Of a stretch of DNA of 13,975 nucleotides, positions 5,249 through 12,864 are shown one piece after another. Source of the DNA: an uncultured Bacilli bacterium (GTDB lineage Bacteria; Bacillota_I; Bacilli_A; RF39; UBA660); NCBI GenBank assembly GCA_947584955.1, contig CANPWS010000016.1, forward strand, positions 1 to 13,975, in the 5' to 3' direction. The notes beneath the pieces are model-generated. The model saw only the letters and a program-made list of their open reading frames with translations, was not told the origin of the DNA and ran no database searches. The stretch's first letter is position 1. Every line of letters begins with the position of its first letter. The position numbers and the translations under genes are program-made.

Positions 5249-5599
5249 ATTAATATTATTTATAACAATTGTTATTACCACTACTATTATAATAACAGTA
5301 TAATATTTAGATAGATTATTTAAAAATTTTTCTGCTTTGTTTGAACTAAAAACAACATCAAACACAAATAAAATATTGATAATAATTAAAAATATGAATA
5401 ATGGTATTGACATTATATTATATTTAAAGGCATCTAAAAATTTAAATTCCATAATAGCTAAAAAGGCTCTAGTTAAGCCACAAGATACACATCTAATACC
5501 AAAATATTTTTTAAAAAAGCAATTTATATCATATTTTAAAATTAAATATACTAAAATTAATTCAAATAAAATTATAAATATTTTCTTTAATCTATTCAT
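5240..5599 (-). CDS. DUF2752 family membrane protein
   Basis: A 119-residue membrane protein with hydrophobic segments at about 7-22, 62-82 and 100-115. The DUF2752 signature is present at residues 37-44, C-V-S-C-G-L-T-R, preceded by YFGIRC and followed by AFLAIMEFKFLDAFKYN. The function of this family is unknown; the conserved Cys pair and TR suggest a metal- or redox-related site, which is inference. Its ATG overlaps the stop of the TM2 gene by one base (TAATG), so translation is coupled. DUF2752 genes often sit beside TM2-domain genes, as here. Confidence 0.85.
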   Translation of the reverse strand: MNRLKKIFIILFELILVYLILKYDINCFFKKYFGIRCVSCGLTRAFLAIMEFKFLDAFKYNIMSIPLFIFLIIINILFVFDVVFSSNKAEKFLNNLSKYYTVIIIVVVITIVINNINGI

Positions 5600-5937
5600 T
5601 ATTCTTTTAAAGAATTACCTTTAGCATCTTTATTAATGCTTCCAGTTAATATTAATATTCCTTCGATTAAACCCCAAATTGAAGAAATACATGGTCCAAT
5701 AATTATACATGCACCTAAAATTGTTATTAAAAGTTGAGCTATTGCTTTATTTGTATAACCTAAATAAAAATTATGTATTCCAAAACTTCCTAAAAAGATT
5801 CCTAATAATCCTGCGACTAATTTACTTTTAGAACCAGGAGATACAGTATCATGATTATTTACTCTAGCTCCACATTTCAAACAAACATAAGCATTACTAT
5901 TAACTTTTGCTCCACAATTACTACAAAAATGATCCAT
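5599..5937 (-). CDS. Zinc-ribbon TM2-domain membrane protein
   Basis: 112 residues. An N-terminal zinc ribbon (C5-x2-C8 and C19-x2-C22) is followed by a short polar linker and a TM2 domain (about 37-98) with SKLVAGLLGIFLGSFGIHNF and YLGYTNKAIAQLL, two helices separated by a turn. TM2 proteins are small membrane proteins of poorly known function; the zinc ribbon is probably cytoplasmic. It is the third of three consecutive zinc-ribbon membrane proteins and shares the NAYVCxKCG half with the other two. GGAAG lies about seven bases before the ATG. Confidence 0.88.
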   Translation of the reverse strand: MDHFCSNCGAKVNSNAYVCLKCGARVNNHDTVSPGSKSKLVAGLLGIFLGSFGIHNFYLGYTNKAIAQLLITILGACIIIGPCISSIWGLIEGILILTGSINKDAKGNSLKE

Positions 5938-5957
5938 TTTCTACTTCCTTCCTATTT

Positions 5958-6314
5958 TTATTCAAATATATAATCTTCATTCCAATTATTATAATTAGAG
6001 TTATGTGTCGGAACATCTATTACTGGAAATGAAAAAATAATCATAATAATACTTATTACAAATAATACAAAATTCAAACAAAGATTTATTAACGATCCTC
6101 TTATAGCCATTTTAGAATTTTTTGGATTATCTTTTTTCATAATAAAATATATAATTATCCCTGCTATAGGTACTAAAAAACCTAATATTCCCCAAGCTAT
6201 ACTTCCATTATCATTTGAGTTTTCTACATTATCGCTTCTTAATTTAAAACCACACCTAACACAAACATAAGCATTATTATCAACTTTTTCTCCACAATTT
6301 GGACAATAATTCAT
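5958..6314 (-). CDS. Zinc-ribbon membrane protein with two transmembrane helices
   Basis: 118 residues. The zinc ribbon has C4, C7, C18 and C21 in CPNCGEKVDNNAYVCVRCG. A hydrophilic linker leads to a helix at about 40-58 (WGILGFLVPIAGIIIYFIMK) and another at about 72-96, and ends in an Asn/acidic tail (NNWNEDYIFE). The Gly-Phe-Val-Pro helix followed by a K-K-x-N turn is also found in the next upstream paralog. The start codon directly abuts the stop of that paralog, indicating one operon. No enzymatic motif is seen; role unknown. Confidence 0.82.
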   Translation of the reverse strand: MNYCPNCGEKVDNNAYVCVRCGFKLRSDNVENSNDNGSIAWGILGFLVPIAGIIIYFIMKKDNPKNSKMAIRGSLINLCLNFVLFVISIIMIIFSFPVIDVPTHNSNYNNWNEDYIFE

Positions 6315-6635
6315 TTAAATACCTCCACTAAAAACAGTAAATAAGATTCCTAATAATATCATAGTAAATGTAAAAAAACATAATGAAACTATTACTGATA
6401 TTAAAGCTCCCTTACCTGAAGCATTTGCATTTTCTATATTACTTTTCTTCAAAGTAAAATATAATATTAAACCAACTAATGGGACAAAAAATCCTAAAAG
6501 CATATAAACAATTGCATTATTACTTTTTTTAGATTTACTACTGTCATTAATATCAGCAACTAATACACCACATTTAGGACATACATACGCATTATTATCT
6601 AATTTATGTCCACAATTACTACAATATTTTATCAA
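6315..6635 (-). CDS. Zinc-ribbon membrane protein, first gene of its operon
   Basis: 106 residues. The zinc ribbon (C5, C8, C19, C22) is followed by helices at about 42-62 (VYMLLGFFVPLVGLILYF) and 76-104, joined by a KKSN...ASGKGA loop. It is clearly a paralog of the next gene, with the same topology and loop. The start is TTG at 6633-6635, supported by AAGGAG nine bases upstream; the next in-frame Met codons lie well inside the protein. A promoter with an extended -10 precedes it, so it leads the operon that ends with the DUF2752 gene. Confidence 0.8.
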   Translation of the reverse strand: MIKYCSNCGHKLDNNAYVCPKCGVLVADINDSSKSKKSNNAIVYMLLGFFVPLVGLILYFTLKKSNIENANASGKGALISVIVSLCFFTFTMILLGILFTVFSGGI

Positions 6636-6671
6636 AAAATTCAGCTCCTTTATACATTACTTTATATGATT

Positions 6672-6700
6672 ATAATATCATATTTCAGTTATTTTTACAA
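6672..6700 (-). promoter_or_regulatory. Promoter of the zinc-ribbon/TM2/DUF2752 operon
   Basis: On the minus strand TTGTAA (6700-6695), a 17-base spacer and TATTAT (6677-6672), with TG one base before the -10. The -35 overlaps the last codons of sufU. The -10 sits in a 7-bp inverted repeat (ATATGAT/ATCATAT, 6664-6683) that could be an operator. Confidence 0.55.
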
Positions 6701-7113
6701 CTAGAAATTATTTTATCTATTCCAAAGGTAGAAAGAGTTGCACATTTTTTTCTTGATGGTTGCATATATATATCATCATAACAATTAAGTTCTCCAAGTA
6801 GTTTATCATCATAATCTTTTTCATCAATCATGTTTAAATAATTAGTAATTATTTCTTTTGCCTCATCAATTGTCTTACCAATTAATTTTTTTATCATTAT
6901 TGATGTTGAAGATATACATATAACACATGCTTCACCATCAAATTTAATATCTTTAATTATTCCGTTTTCTAAAAGAACATATATATCTAAATTATCTATA
7001 CAACTTTCATTATTAGTATTTATCTTGATATATCCCTTTATATCATTTACTTCTTTATTATAAGGATTTTGATAATTATCTAAAATAATACTTCTTTTTA
7101 ATTCTTTATCCAT
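6685..7113 (-). CDS. sufU: SufU-type zinc-dependent sulfurtransferase for Fe-S assembly
   Basis: 142 residues, matching SufU length. SufU accepts persulfide sulfur from SufS and passes it to the scaffold. The zinc-ligand pattern is present: C38-x-D40 (ESCID, where the usual text is CGD), C63 in FDGEACVICISS, and C124 in PSRKKCATL. NPYNKE near the start corresponds to the family's NP-R/H-N-x-G. Extra cysteines at 66 and 111 are not usual. The Gly of the CGD motif is replaced by Ile, but ligand spacing is kept, so activity is expected. It is the last gene of the suf operon, 14 bases after sufS, with AGGAG about 12 bases before its ATG. Confidence 0.9.
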   Translation of the reverse strand: MDKELKRSIILDNYQNPYNKEVNDIKGYIKINTNNESCIDNLDIYVLLENGIIKDIKFDGEACVICISSTSIMIKKLIGKTIDEAKEIITNYLNMIDEKDYDDKLLGELNCYDDIYMQPSRKKCATLSTFGIDKIISSCKNN

Positions 7114-7128
7114 TAAAATATCACACTC

Positions 7129-8328
7129 CTAAAGTATTTCTTTCCAAATATTTTCACTATTTTTAAGAACATTTATCAATAAATCTACTTCTTCTTTTGT
7201 ATTATAAAAAGAAAGACTAATTCTACAAGTATTATTAATATGAAATACATTATTTAGAATTTTTGCACAATGATTACCAGCACGAACGCAAATATTATAT
7301 TTATCTAAATAAACTGATGTATCTTGACTAAATACGCCTTTAATATTAAAAGCTACAATAGCACTATCATTATCTTTATTATATATTTCAATAAAATCTA
7401 AATCTTCTAGCTTTGAAATAAGATATTTTCTTAAATTATGCTCATACTCATATATTTTATCAATACCAATATTTTGTAAATAAGAAATAGCTTCACTTAA
7501 AGCTAAAACTCCTTCAATATTTGGAGTACCTGCTTCTAATCTAGTTGGTATTTCTCTTAATTCATAATAACCATCCTTAGTAAAAATTGCATTCATTCCT
7601 CCGCCATAATTAATTGGTTCCATTTTATCTAACAAATCAAATTTTCCATATAAAACTCCTGTTCCAGTTGTTGAATACATTTTATGTGCAGAAAAAGCCA
7701 TAAAATCAATATCATCACGTTGAACATCAACTTTAATATGAGCTATACTTTGAGCAGCATCTACAACAAGTAAAATATCATTTTCATGTGCTAGTTTACT
7801 TATTTCACTAATAGGTCTAACATCCCCAATTACATTAGTAACATGGGCAATAGAAATTACTTTCGTTTTTGGAGTAATTACTTTCTTTATATTTTCTACA
7901 GTTACTTCATTATTTTCAGTAAGTGGTATATATTTAACTTTAATTTTTAATTTTTTTTGTAAAACAAACCAAGGTAATATATTTGAAGCATGTTCACTTT
8001 CAGTTATTAATACTTCATCATCTTCTTTTAAAATTTTACCAAAATAGCCTAATATAATCATATTCATACCCTCAGTGGTACCTGTAGTAAAAACTATTTC
8101 ACTTTTCTCTTTAGCATTAATAAAATCTTTTACTTTTTCACGGCATCCATCATATAAATTATCAACAGTTAAACTATTTTTATAATCTCCTCTATGTGCA
8201 TTTGCAGTATATTTAGTATTATAATCATTAATTATATCTATTACACATTTTGGTTTTAATGTCGTTGCACCATTATCAAAATAAACTAAATTATTAGACT
8301 CTAAAATAGGAAAATCACTCCTATTCAT
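7129..8328 (-). CDS. sufS: SufS cysteine desulfurase
   Basis: 399-residue PLP-dependent class V aminotransferase that converts cysteine to alanine and a protein-bound persulfide for Fe-S cluster assembly. Key residues are visible: VYFDNGATTLKP at the N-terminus, TTGTTEGMN (81-89) for phosphate binding, H113 in SEHASN, D190 and Q193 in VVDAAQS, the PLP-lysine K216 in SAHKMY, and the persulfide-carrying C354 in RAGNHCAK. The common form of the last motif is RAGHHCAQ, so Asn replaces His next to the active Cys and Lys replaces Gln after it. Full length. GGAGGTGAT lies directly before the ATG and overlaps the end of sufD, with six bases between the genes. Confidence 0.96.
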   Translation of the reverse strand: MNRSDFPILESNNLVYFDNGATTLKPKCVIDIINDYNTKYTANAHRGDYKNSLTVDNLYDGCREKVKDFINAKEKSEIVFTTGTTEGMNMIILGYFGKILKEDDEVLITESEHASNILPWFVLQKKLKIKVKYIPLTENNEVTVENIKKVITPKTKVISIAHVTNVIGDVRPISEISKLAHENDILLVVDAAQSIAHIKVDVQRDDIDFMAFSAHKMYSTTGTGVLYGKFDLLDKMEPINYGGGMNAIFTKDGYYELREIPTRLEAGTPNIEGVLALSEAISYLQNIGIDKIYEYEHNLRKYLISKLEDLDFIEIYNKDNDSAIVAFNIKGVFSQDTSVYLDKYNICVRAGNHCAKILNNVFHINNTCRISLSFYNTKEEVDLLINVLKNSENIWKEIL

Positions 8329-8334
8329 CTTTTA

Positions 8335-9099
8335 TCACCTCCAATACTTATTAATTATATTTAAAATTTTATTTCTTTTATCCATATCTACTATTAAATT
8401 AGAAAAAATATAACCCTTTATAAGTAATTTAATAGCATTATTATAATCTATTCCTCTTGCCATTAAATAAAATATTTCATCATCATTAAATGTACCAATT
8501 ACAGAAGAATGTCTTGCTACTACATCATCTAATGGTATAAACATATTAGGTTTAATAACACTATGATTTTCTCCTAAATTAACAATTCTTGTATCTTGAT
8601 TCATATTACATTTAATAGCCCCTTCTTTTAAATTAGTATTAATATCAAATAAAATACTTCCACCATTATCTAAACATATAGATTTATTATTTATATTAGA
8701 AATAGAATTTGAATTATTATGATTTATAGAAAAAATATATTTTTCTTCATTAATACATATATTTGAAAAATTATAATCAATTTTTGACATATAGCCATCT
8801 AAATTAATATTAACTTCTTCATATACTTTATCATTAGCATAAAATTTAAATAGTAAAAGAGTTGCATTATCATTTATATTATAACTAGTTTTAATATTAA
8901 CTTCTTTTTCATTCATATATTCAAATAATTTAACATAAACATTATCTAATAACTTTATTTTTAAATTTATATTATCTGAGTTTTCATAGTAAATACTATA
9001 ATCACAATTTTTTTTAAATATAATATTATTTTTTTTTATTTCAACATATTCATCACTATAATCTTCTAATTTATTATTAATCACTAATATATTATTCAT
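8335..9099 (-). CDS. sufD: SufD-like (SufB/SufD family) Fe-S scaffold component
   Basis: 254 residues, well short of typical SufD (about 430). The N-terminal helical part is missing and the middle beta-helix region is divergent and Asn-rich. The family's C-terminal hallmark is clear: ARHSSVIGTFNDDEIFYLMA then RGI at residues 195-217, corresponding to A-R-H-G-A-T-x-G-x-x-x-x-E-x-x-F-Y-L-x-S-R-G, followed by an amphipathic helix with IKGYIF. SufD pairs with SufB and SufC in the SufBC2D scaffold. Because no sufB is in this operon, the protein might instead form a minimal complex with SufC alone; that is inference. It overlaps sufC by four bases (ATGA), so translation is coupled. Confidence 0.8.
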   Translation of the reverse strand: MNNILVINNKLEDYSDEYVEIKKNNIIFKKNCDYSIYYENSDNINLKIKLLDNVYVKLFEYMNEKEVNIKTSYNINDNATLLLFKFYANDKVYEEVNINLDGYMSKIDYNFSNICINEEKYIFSINHNNSNSISNINNKSICLDNGGSILFDINTNLKEGAIKCNMNQDTRIVNLGENHSVIKPNMFIPLDDVVARHSSVIGTFNDDEIFYLMARGIDYNNAIKLLIKGYIFSNLIVDMDKRNKILNIINKYWR

Positions 9100-9866
9100 T
9101 TTATTTCTTCCTTACTTATAATATTAGCCTCAGAAATATATTTATTATATCCTTCTTTTTCAATTTCTAATGCTAATTTATAATCACCAGTTTTTATAAT
9201 ATTACCATTATTAATTATATGAACATAATCTGGATGTAAGTATTCTAATATTTTTGGATGATGTGTAATAACAATTATTGAAGTATTAGGGTAATCTTCT
9301 TTATATTTTTTTATATTTTGTGAAACTATTCTAAGACTATCTACATCTAATCCTGAATCTATTTCATCTAATATTATTAGTTTAGGTTTTAACATTTTTA
9401 TTTGTAATACTTCATTTTTTTTCTTTTCACCACCAGAAAATCCATAATTTAAATCCCTATGTATTAAATTTTTATTCATTTCTAATTCTTCAGTAGCTTT
9501 TTCACATAATAAAATAAAATCATATAGACCTATTCTTTTTTTATCTTTTGCAGCCAAAGCTGTTCTTAAAAAATCTTGATTAGAAATACCTGCTATTTCG
9601 GTAGGATATTGCATAGCAAGAAAAATGCCACGTCTTGCGATTTCATCTGTTTTTAAATTTAAAATTGATTCTTCATCAAATATTATATCACCTTTTGTTA
9701 CTTTATAATTAGTATCTCCCAATATTACTCTAGATAATGTTGATTTACCTACACCATTAGGTCCCATTATCGCATGAATTTCACCACAATTTACTTCTAA
9801 GGTTAAATTATTTAATATTTTTTTATTACTAACTTCTGCACTTAAGTTTTTAACATTTAATAGCAT
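9096..9866 (-). CDS. sufC: SufC ABC-type ATPase of the SUF system
   Basis: 256-residue cytoplasmic ABC ATPase that drives conformational changes of the SufB/D scaffold during Fe-S cluster building. Walker A GPNGVGKST (35-43), Q-loop MQYP (85-88), ABC signature FSGGEKKKNE (143-152, the KKKNE extension being typical of SufC), Walker B LIILDEIDSGLD (163-174) and switch H202 are all intact. Length is normal for the family. The ATG is preceded by AGGTG. A TGATATAAT extended -10 at 9885-9893 lies about 20 bases upstream and likely drives sufC-sufD-sufS-sufU as one mRNA with a short leader. Confidence 0.96.
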   Translation of the reverse strand: MLLNVKNLSAEVSNKKILNNLTLEVNCGEIHAIMGPNGVGKSTLSRVILGDTNYKVTKGDIIFDEESILNLKTDEIARRGIFLAMQYPTEIAGISNQDFLRTALAAKDKKRIGLYDFILLCEKATEELEMNKNLIHRDLNYGFSGGEKKKNEVLQIKMLKPKLIILDEIDSGLDVDSLRIVSQNIKKYKEDYPNTSIIVITHHPKILEYLHPDYVHIINNGNIIKTGDYKLALEIEKEGYNKYISEANIISKEEIK

Positions 9867-9884
9867 TTTTAATCACCTATTAAT

Positions 9885-9893
9885 ATTATATCA
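9885..9893 (-). promoter_or_regulatory. Extended -10 promoter of the suf operon
   Basis: On the minus strand TG-A-TATAAT (9893-9885). No clear -35 is visible; the region where it would lie is inside the perfect 15-bp hairpin 9895-9929. The predicted leader is only about 10-15 bases and contains the AGGTG ribosome site. Confidence 0.55.
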
Positions 9894-9894
9894 T

Positions 9895-9929
9895 TTTTTC
9901 TTTTATTTTCCCATAAAATAAAAGAAAAA
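9895..9929. other. Perfect 15-bp inverted repeat in front of the suf operon
   Basis: Arms 9895-9909 and 9915-9929 are fully complementary around a 5-base loop (CCCAT). It lies between the sigma-factor terminator and the suf -10. It may be part of that terminator, or a cruciform or operator overlapping the -35 position. Confidence 0.6.
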
Positions 9930-9955
9930 TAGAAATATTTTATATTTTATTTCTA
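9915..9955 (-). terminator. Intrinsic terminator after the first sigma factor gene
   Basis: On the minus strand TAGAAATA (9955-9948) pairs with TATTTCTA (9937-9930), followed by a T-rich run (9929-9915) that begins TTTTTCTTTT. It lies 16 bases after the sigma gene's stop codon. Confidence 0.6.
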
Positions 9956-9970
9956 ATTTTATCTTAATGT

Positions 9971-11248
9971 TTAAATTACTAAATTACGTACTTTTTTTAA
10001 AGCTTTTTTCTCTATTTTTCTAATTGCTTCATATGAAACATTATAATCTCTTGCTATATCTCTTAAGGCATATACATCATTATTATTTAAACCATTTCTT
10101 TTTACAAAGATATCTTTTTCTCTACAATTAAGTGTATTTATTGCACTATTTAATCTATCTAATAAATCTTTATTTGATACATATTCTTCTATATCAACAG
10201 TATCATCTATAATTGTATTTATTAAACTATCTCCAAATTCTTCATCACTACTATAAATTTCATTTAATGACACGATAGTAAATGATATTTCATTAAAAAT
10301 TCTTATCTTTTTTTCAGATAAACCAATTTCACTAGCTAACTCTTTTGTTGTAGGTTTATTTCCGTACTTTGTTATATAATTACTTAAATAATTATTATAT
10401 TTCATAAAATTTTCACTTAAAGTAGTAGGAATTCTAATTTCTTGTTCTTTCTCTATTTCTGATCTTTTCACTGAACTTTTTAACCAATATAATGCATATG
10501 TTGAAAATTTTTTTCCTTTGGTTGTATCATACTTATTTATTGCTTTTATTAGACCAATATTTGCTTCTTGAATAGCATCTCCAATAAACATATTTTTTTT
10601 ATATTTTTTAGCAGCAAATATAGATAATCTAAGATTTCTATTATAAAGATTATATTTTGAATAAAGATATACTGTTAAATTATCAACTTGCTCAGAAAGA
10701 TTAAATTCATTTACCTTTTGGACATTATCAAAATTTAAATTTGGAAAAGTATTTTTTAATTCTGTAATATTAGGTATTCTTTCATTAAATAACTTTAAAT
10801 ATTTATTTATAATTTTAATTTCATCTTTTAAAACAAAATCATCTTCTAAAATAAAAGGTATATTTTTTATTTTTTTTAAAATATTATTATCATTTATATT
10901 TTTTAACGATAGTAAAATCAATTCCATATTAAGTAAAGGACACATTCTTGAATCATCATTATTTTTAATTATGACTAACTTTTCTTTAGATATTTCCATA
11001 CGTTTTATACATTGATATTCTTCTTCTTCGCTCATAAGAGAATATCTATTAGCATTTGCTATAAGTAAATCAACAATATCACTATAAAAATTATCATTAT
11101 TATTTTTTTTATTTAATGTATTAAAAGAATTTAAACTATTAATTTTTTCATCTTCTTCTAAATCATTAAATATTTCATCATCAACTTTATAAAAATCATC
11201 TAAATTAATTATTGAATTATTATTTTCTTTATAAATAGATTTATTCAT
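9971..11248 (-). CDS. Sigma-70 family RNA polymerase sigma factor, divergent paralog
   Basis: 425 residues. An acidic Asn-rich N-terminus (1-55) has no region 1.1 signature. A region 1.2-like helix lies at about 56-90, and an unusual segment at 100-178 is shared with the neighbouring sigma. Region 2 (about 195-272) has NLRLSIFAAKKY, DAIQEANIGLIKAINKYD then FSTYALYWLKSSV; a canonical sigma has FSTYATWWIRQAI there. Region 3 is at 275-335 and region 4 at 360-425, with NTLNCREKDIFVKR and a helix-turn-helix ALRDIARDYNVSYEAIRKIE. The 4.2 helix is less canonical than in the upstream paralog, so -35 recognition may differ. Start supported by AAGGGGG seven bases upstream and a strong promoter at 11273-11301. 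Whether it is primary or alternative cannot be decided here. Confidence 0.88.
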   Translation of the reverse strand: MNKSIYKENNNSIINLDDFYKVDDEIFNDLEEDEKINSLNSFNTLNKKNNNDNFYSDIVDLLIANANRYSLMSEEEEYQCIKRMEISKEKLVIIKNNDDSRMCPLLNMELILLSLKNINDNNILKKIKNIPFILEDDFVLKDEIKIINKYLKLFNERIPNITELKNTFPNLNFDNVQKVNEFNLSEQVDNLTVYLYSKYNLYNRNLRLSIFAAKKYKKNMFIGDAIQEANIGLIKAINKYDTTKGKKFSTYALYWLKSSVKRSEIEKEQEIRIPTTLSENFMKYNNYLSNYITKYGNKPTTKELASEIGLSEKKIRIFNEISFTIVSLNEIYSSDEEFGDSLINTIIDDTVDIEEYVSNKDLLDRLNSAINTLNCREKDIFVKRNGLNNNDVYALRDIARDYNVSYEAIRKIEKKALKKVRNLVI

Positions 11249-11272
11249 AGTATCCCCCTTAAAACAAGACGT

Positions 11273-11301
11273 ATTTTAACACACCTATTGCTTTTTGTCA
11301 A
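11273..11301 (-). promoter_or_regulatory. Promoter of the first sigma factor gene (TTGACA-17-TAAAAT)
   Basis: On the minus strand TTGACA (11301-11296), a 17-base spacer and TAAAAT (11278-11273). The -35 and the next four bases (AAAA) are identical to those of the other sigma gene's promoter. Confidence 0.8.
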
Positions 11302-11438
11302 AAAAGTAAACTTTACTAATCTTTTTATACTCTTAATTATTATATTTTTTCTTGTTTTAATTATACTTATAAGTAAACTAGATGTTAAATATTACACTTA
11401 TAGACATGTAAAACTATACTAATAAATTTATTTTAATT

Positions 11439-12803
11439 TTAATAAATTTTTTTAACATATTTTTTTACTTTTTTTAAAGCTGAAGCTTCTATTTGTCTTA
11501 TTCTCTCTCTTGTTAAATTTAACATACTTCCAACTTCTTCAAGGGTATATGATTTTGCTTCTGAATTAATACCAAATCTATTATATACAACTTTTTTCTC
11601 TTTATCAGTAAGATTTGCATCAATTATAATCATTGCTTTTTTTATTATTTCATTTTTTATTACATTATCTTCAAATTCTGCATTTTCATCTTTAATAAAA
11701 TCTATTAATTCATAATCTTCATCGTCATTAATATTTATTTCCAAAGAAATAACATCATTAGCATAATATTGTATTTTTTTTATTTTATCCTCAGAAAAAT
11801 TAAGATTAGTTGCTATTTCTCCTATACTTGGTTCAATACCATATCTTGCCATATAATTATAAATAAATTGCTCATATTTTTTTATTTCAATGGCAAGTTT
11901 TGAAGGCTTTCTAATCATATAACTTTTATCAATACAATATCTTCCAATTAGACTTCTAATCCATTCAAAAGCATATGTTGAAAATCTAACTTCTTTATTG
12001 ATATCAAATCTATTAACAGCTTTTACTAGTCCAAAATAACCAATTTGAATGAAATCTTCCATTGATATTTTATTTTGATATTTCTTTGCAACATAAATAG
12101 ACATTCTAAGATTTCTTATAACTAATTCTCTTTTTGCTATAATATATTTTTTTAAAAGATCTATTTGTGATGCTAATAGATTTATATCTATACCATTTTT
12201 ATTATCAAAGGAAAGAAAAGGAAAAGTATCTTTTAATTGCTCTAATGTTGGTACATTATCTGAAAATTTATCTAAATATTTAGTTATTACTTTTATTTCA
12301 TTTTTAAAGATACCATCTTCTTCCATAATATATGGAATTTGTTTTATTTCTTTCAAATATTTATAATCTTCCATTTTCTTAATAGAAAGTAAGATAATTT
12401 CTATATTAAGTGAAGGATACATTTTATACCCTTCATCTAATGAATTACTATTATTTATTATAAATAATTCTTTTTTACCTTTATCTAAATTAAATGCATA
12501 ATATTGCTCTTCTTTTTTGGTAAGTATTGGATATTTAGCAGCATTAATAATTAATGATCTAACTATATCATTATTCATCTCATCAATATATTTTTTTTGA
12601 ATAGTATTAAACTTACTATTAAAATAAACATTATATTTTTCAATAAAATCTAATAAGTTATTATCATTTAATGAATCATAATATAAATCAAAATATAAAT
12701 TGGTTTTTTCTTTTCCATATTTAGAATATAAGTCATTTAATGCTTTAATATCAAAATTATCATAACTTTCTAATTGCTTTTTAAATTGTTCGTAGTTTTC
12801 CAT
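11439..12803 (-). CDS. Sigma-70 family RNA polymerase sigma factor, RpoD-like
   Basis: 454 residues. The N-terminal ~75 residues are charged and of unknown fold. A region 1.2-like segment is at about 80-112, and the segment shared with the downstream sigma at 125-203. Region 2 (about 217-297) has NLRMSIYVAKKYQ, EDFIQIGYFGLVKAVNRFD then FSTYAFEWIRSLI. Region 3 is at about 300-355, with EPSIGEIATNL. Region 4 (385-450) ends in a classical 4.2 helix-turn-helix, YTLEEVGSMLNLTRERIRQI then EASALKK, as in housekeeping sigma factors. It could be the primary sigma, but region 2 departs from the usual LIQEGNIGL and R-T-I-R-I-P texts (here MIRKP). GAGGTGG lies seven bases before the ATG. A 9-bp AT hairpin (11424-11449) at its 3' end is a weak terminator. 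Confidence 0.9.
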   Translation of the reverse strand: MENYEQFKKQLESYDNFDIKALNDLYSKYGKEKTNLYFDLYYDSLNDNNLLDFIEKYNVYFNSKFNTIQKKYIDEMNNDIVRSLIINAAKYPILTKKEEQYYAFNLDKGKKELFIINNSNSLDEGYKMYPSLNIEIILLSIKKMEDYKYLKEIKQIPYIMEEDGIFKNEIKVITKYLDKFSDNVPTLEQLKDTFPFLSFDNKNGIDINLLASQIDLLKKYIIAKRELVIRNLRMSIYVAKKYQNKISMEDFIQIGYFGLVKAVNRFDINKEVRFSTYAFEWIRSLIGRYCIDKSYMIRKPSKLAIEIKKYEQFIYNYMARYGIEPSIGEIATNLNFSEDKIKKIQYYANDVISLEININDDEDYELIDFIKDENAEFEDNVIKNEIIKKAMIIIDANLTDKEKKVVYNRFGINSEAKSYTLEEVGSMLNLTRERIRQIEASALKKVKKYVKKIY

Positions 12804-12835
12804 AATTAAACCACCTCATTAAAAAATCATGGTAT

Positions 12836-12864
12836 ATTCTAGCAGAAAACTTTATTTTTGTCAA
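12836..12864 (-). promoter_or_regulatory. Promoter of the second sigma factor gene (TTGACA-17-TAGAAT)
   Basis: On the minus strand TTGACA (12864-12859), a 17-base spacer and TAGAAT (12841-12836). The -35 overlaps the TGA stop codon of polC, so the sigma gene can be transcribed independently although no terminator separates it from polC. Confidence 0.8.

Noticed and set aside
5337..5624. Plus-strand ORF over the DUF2752 gene
   Set aside because: Antisense shadow; Lys/Ile/Asn-rich with no family features, while the opposite strand carries the CxxCGxTR motif.
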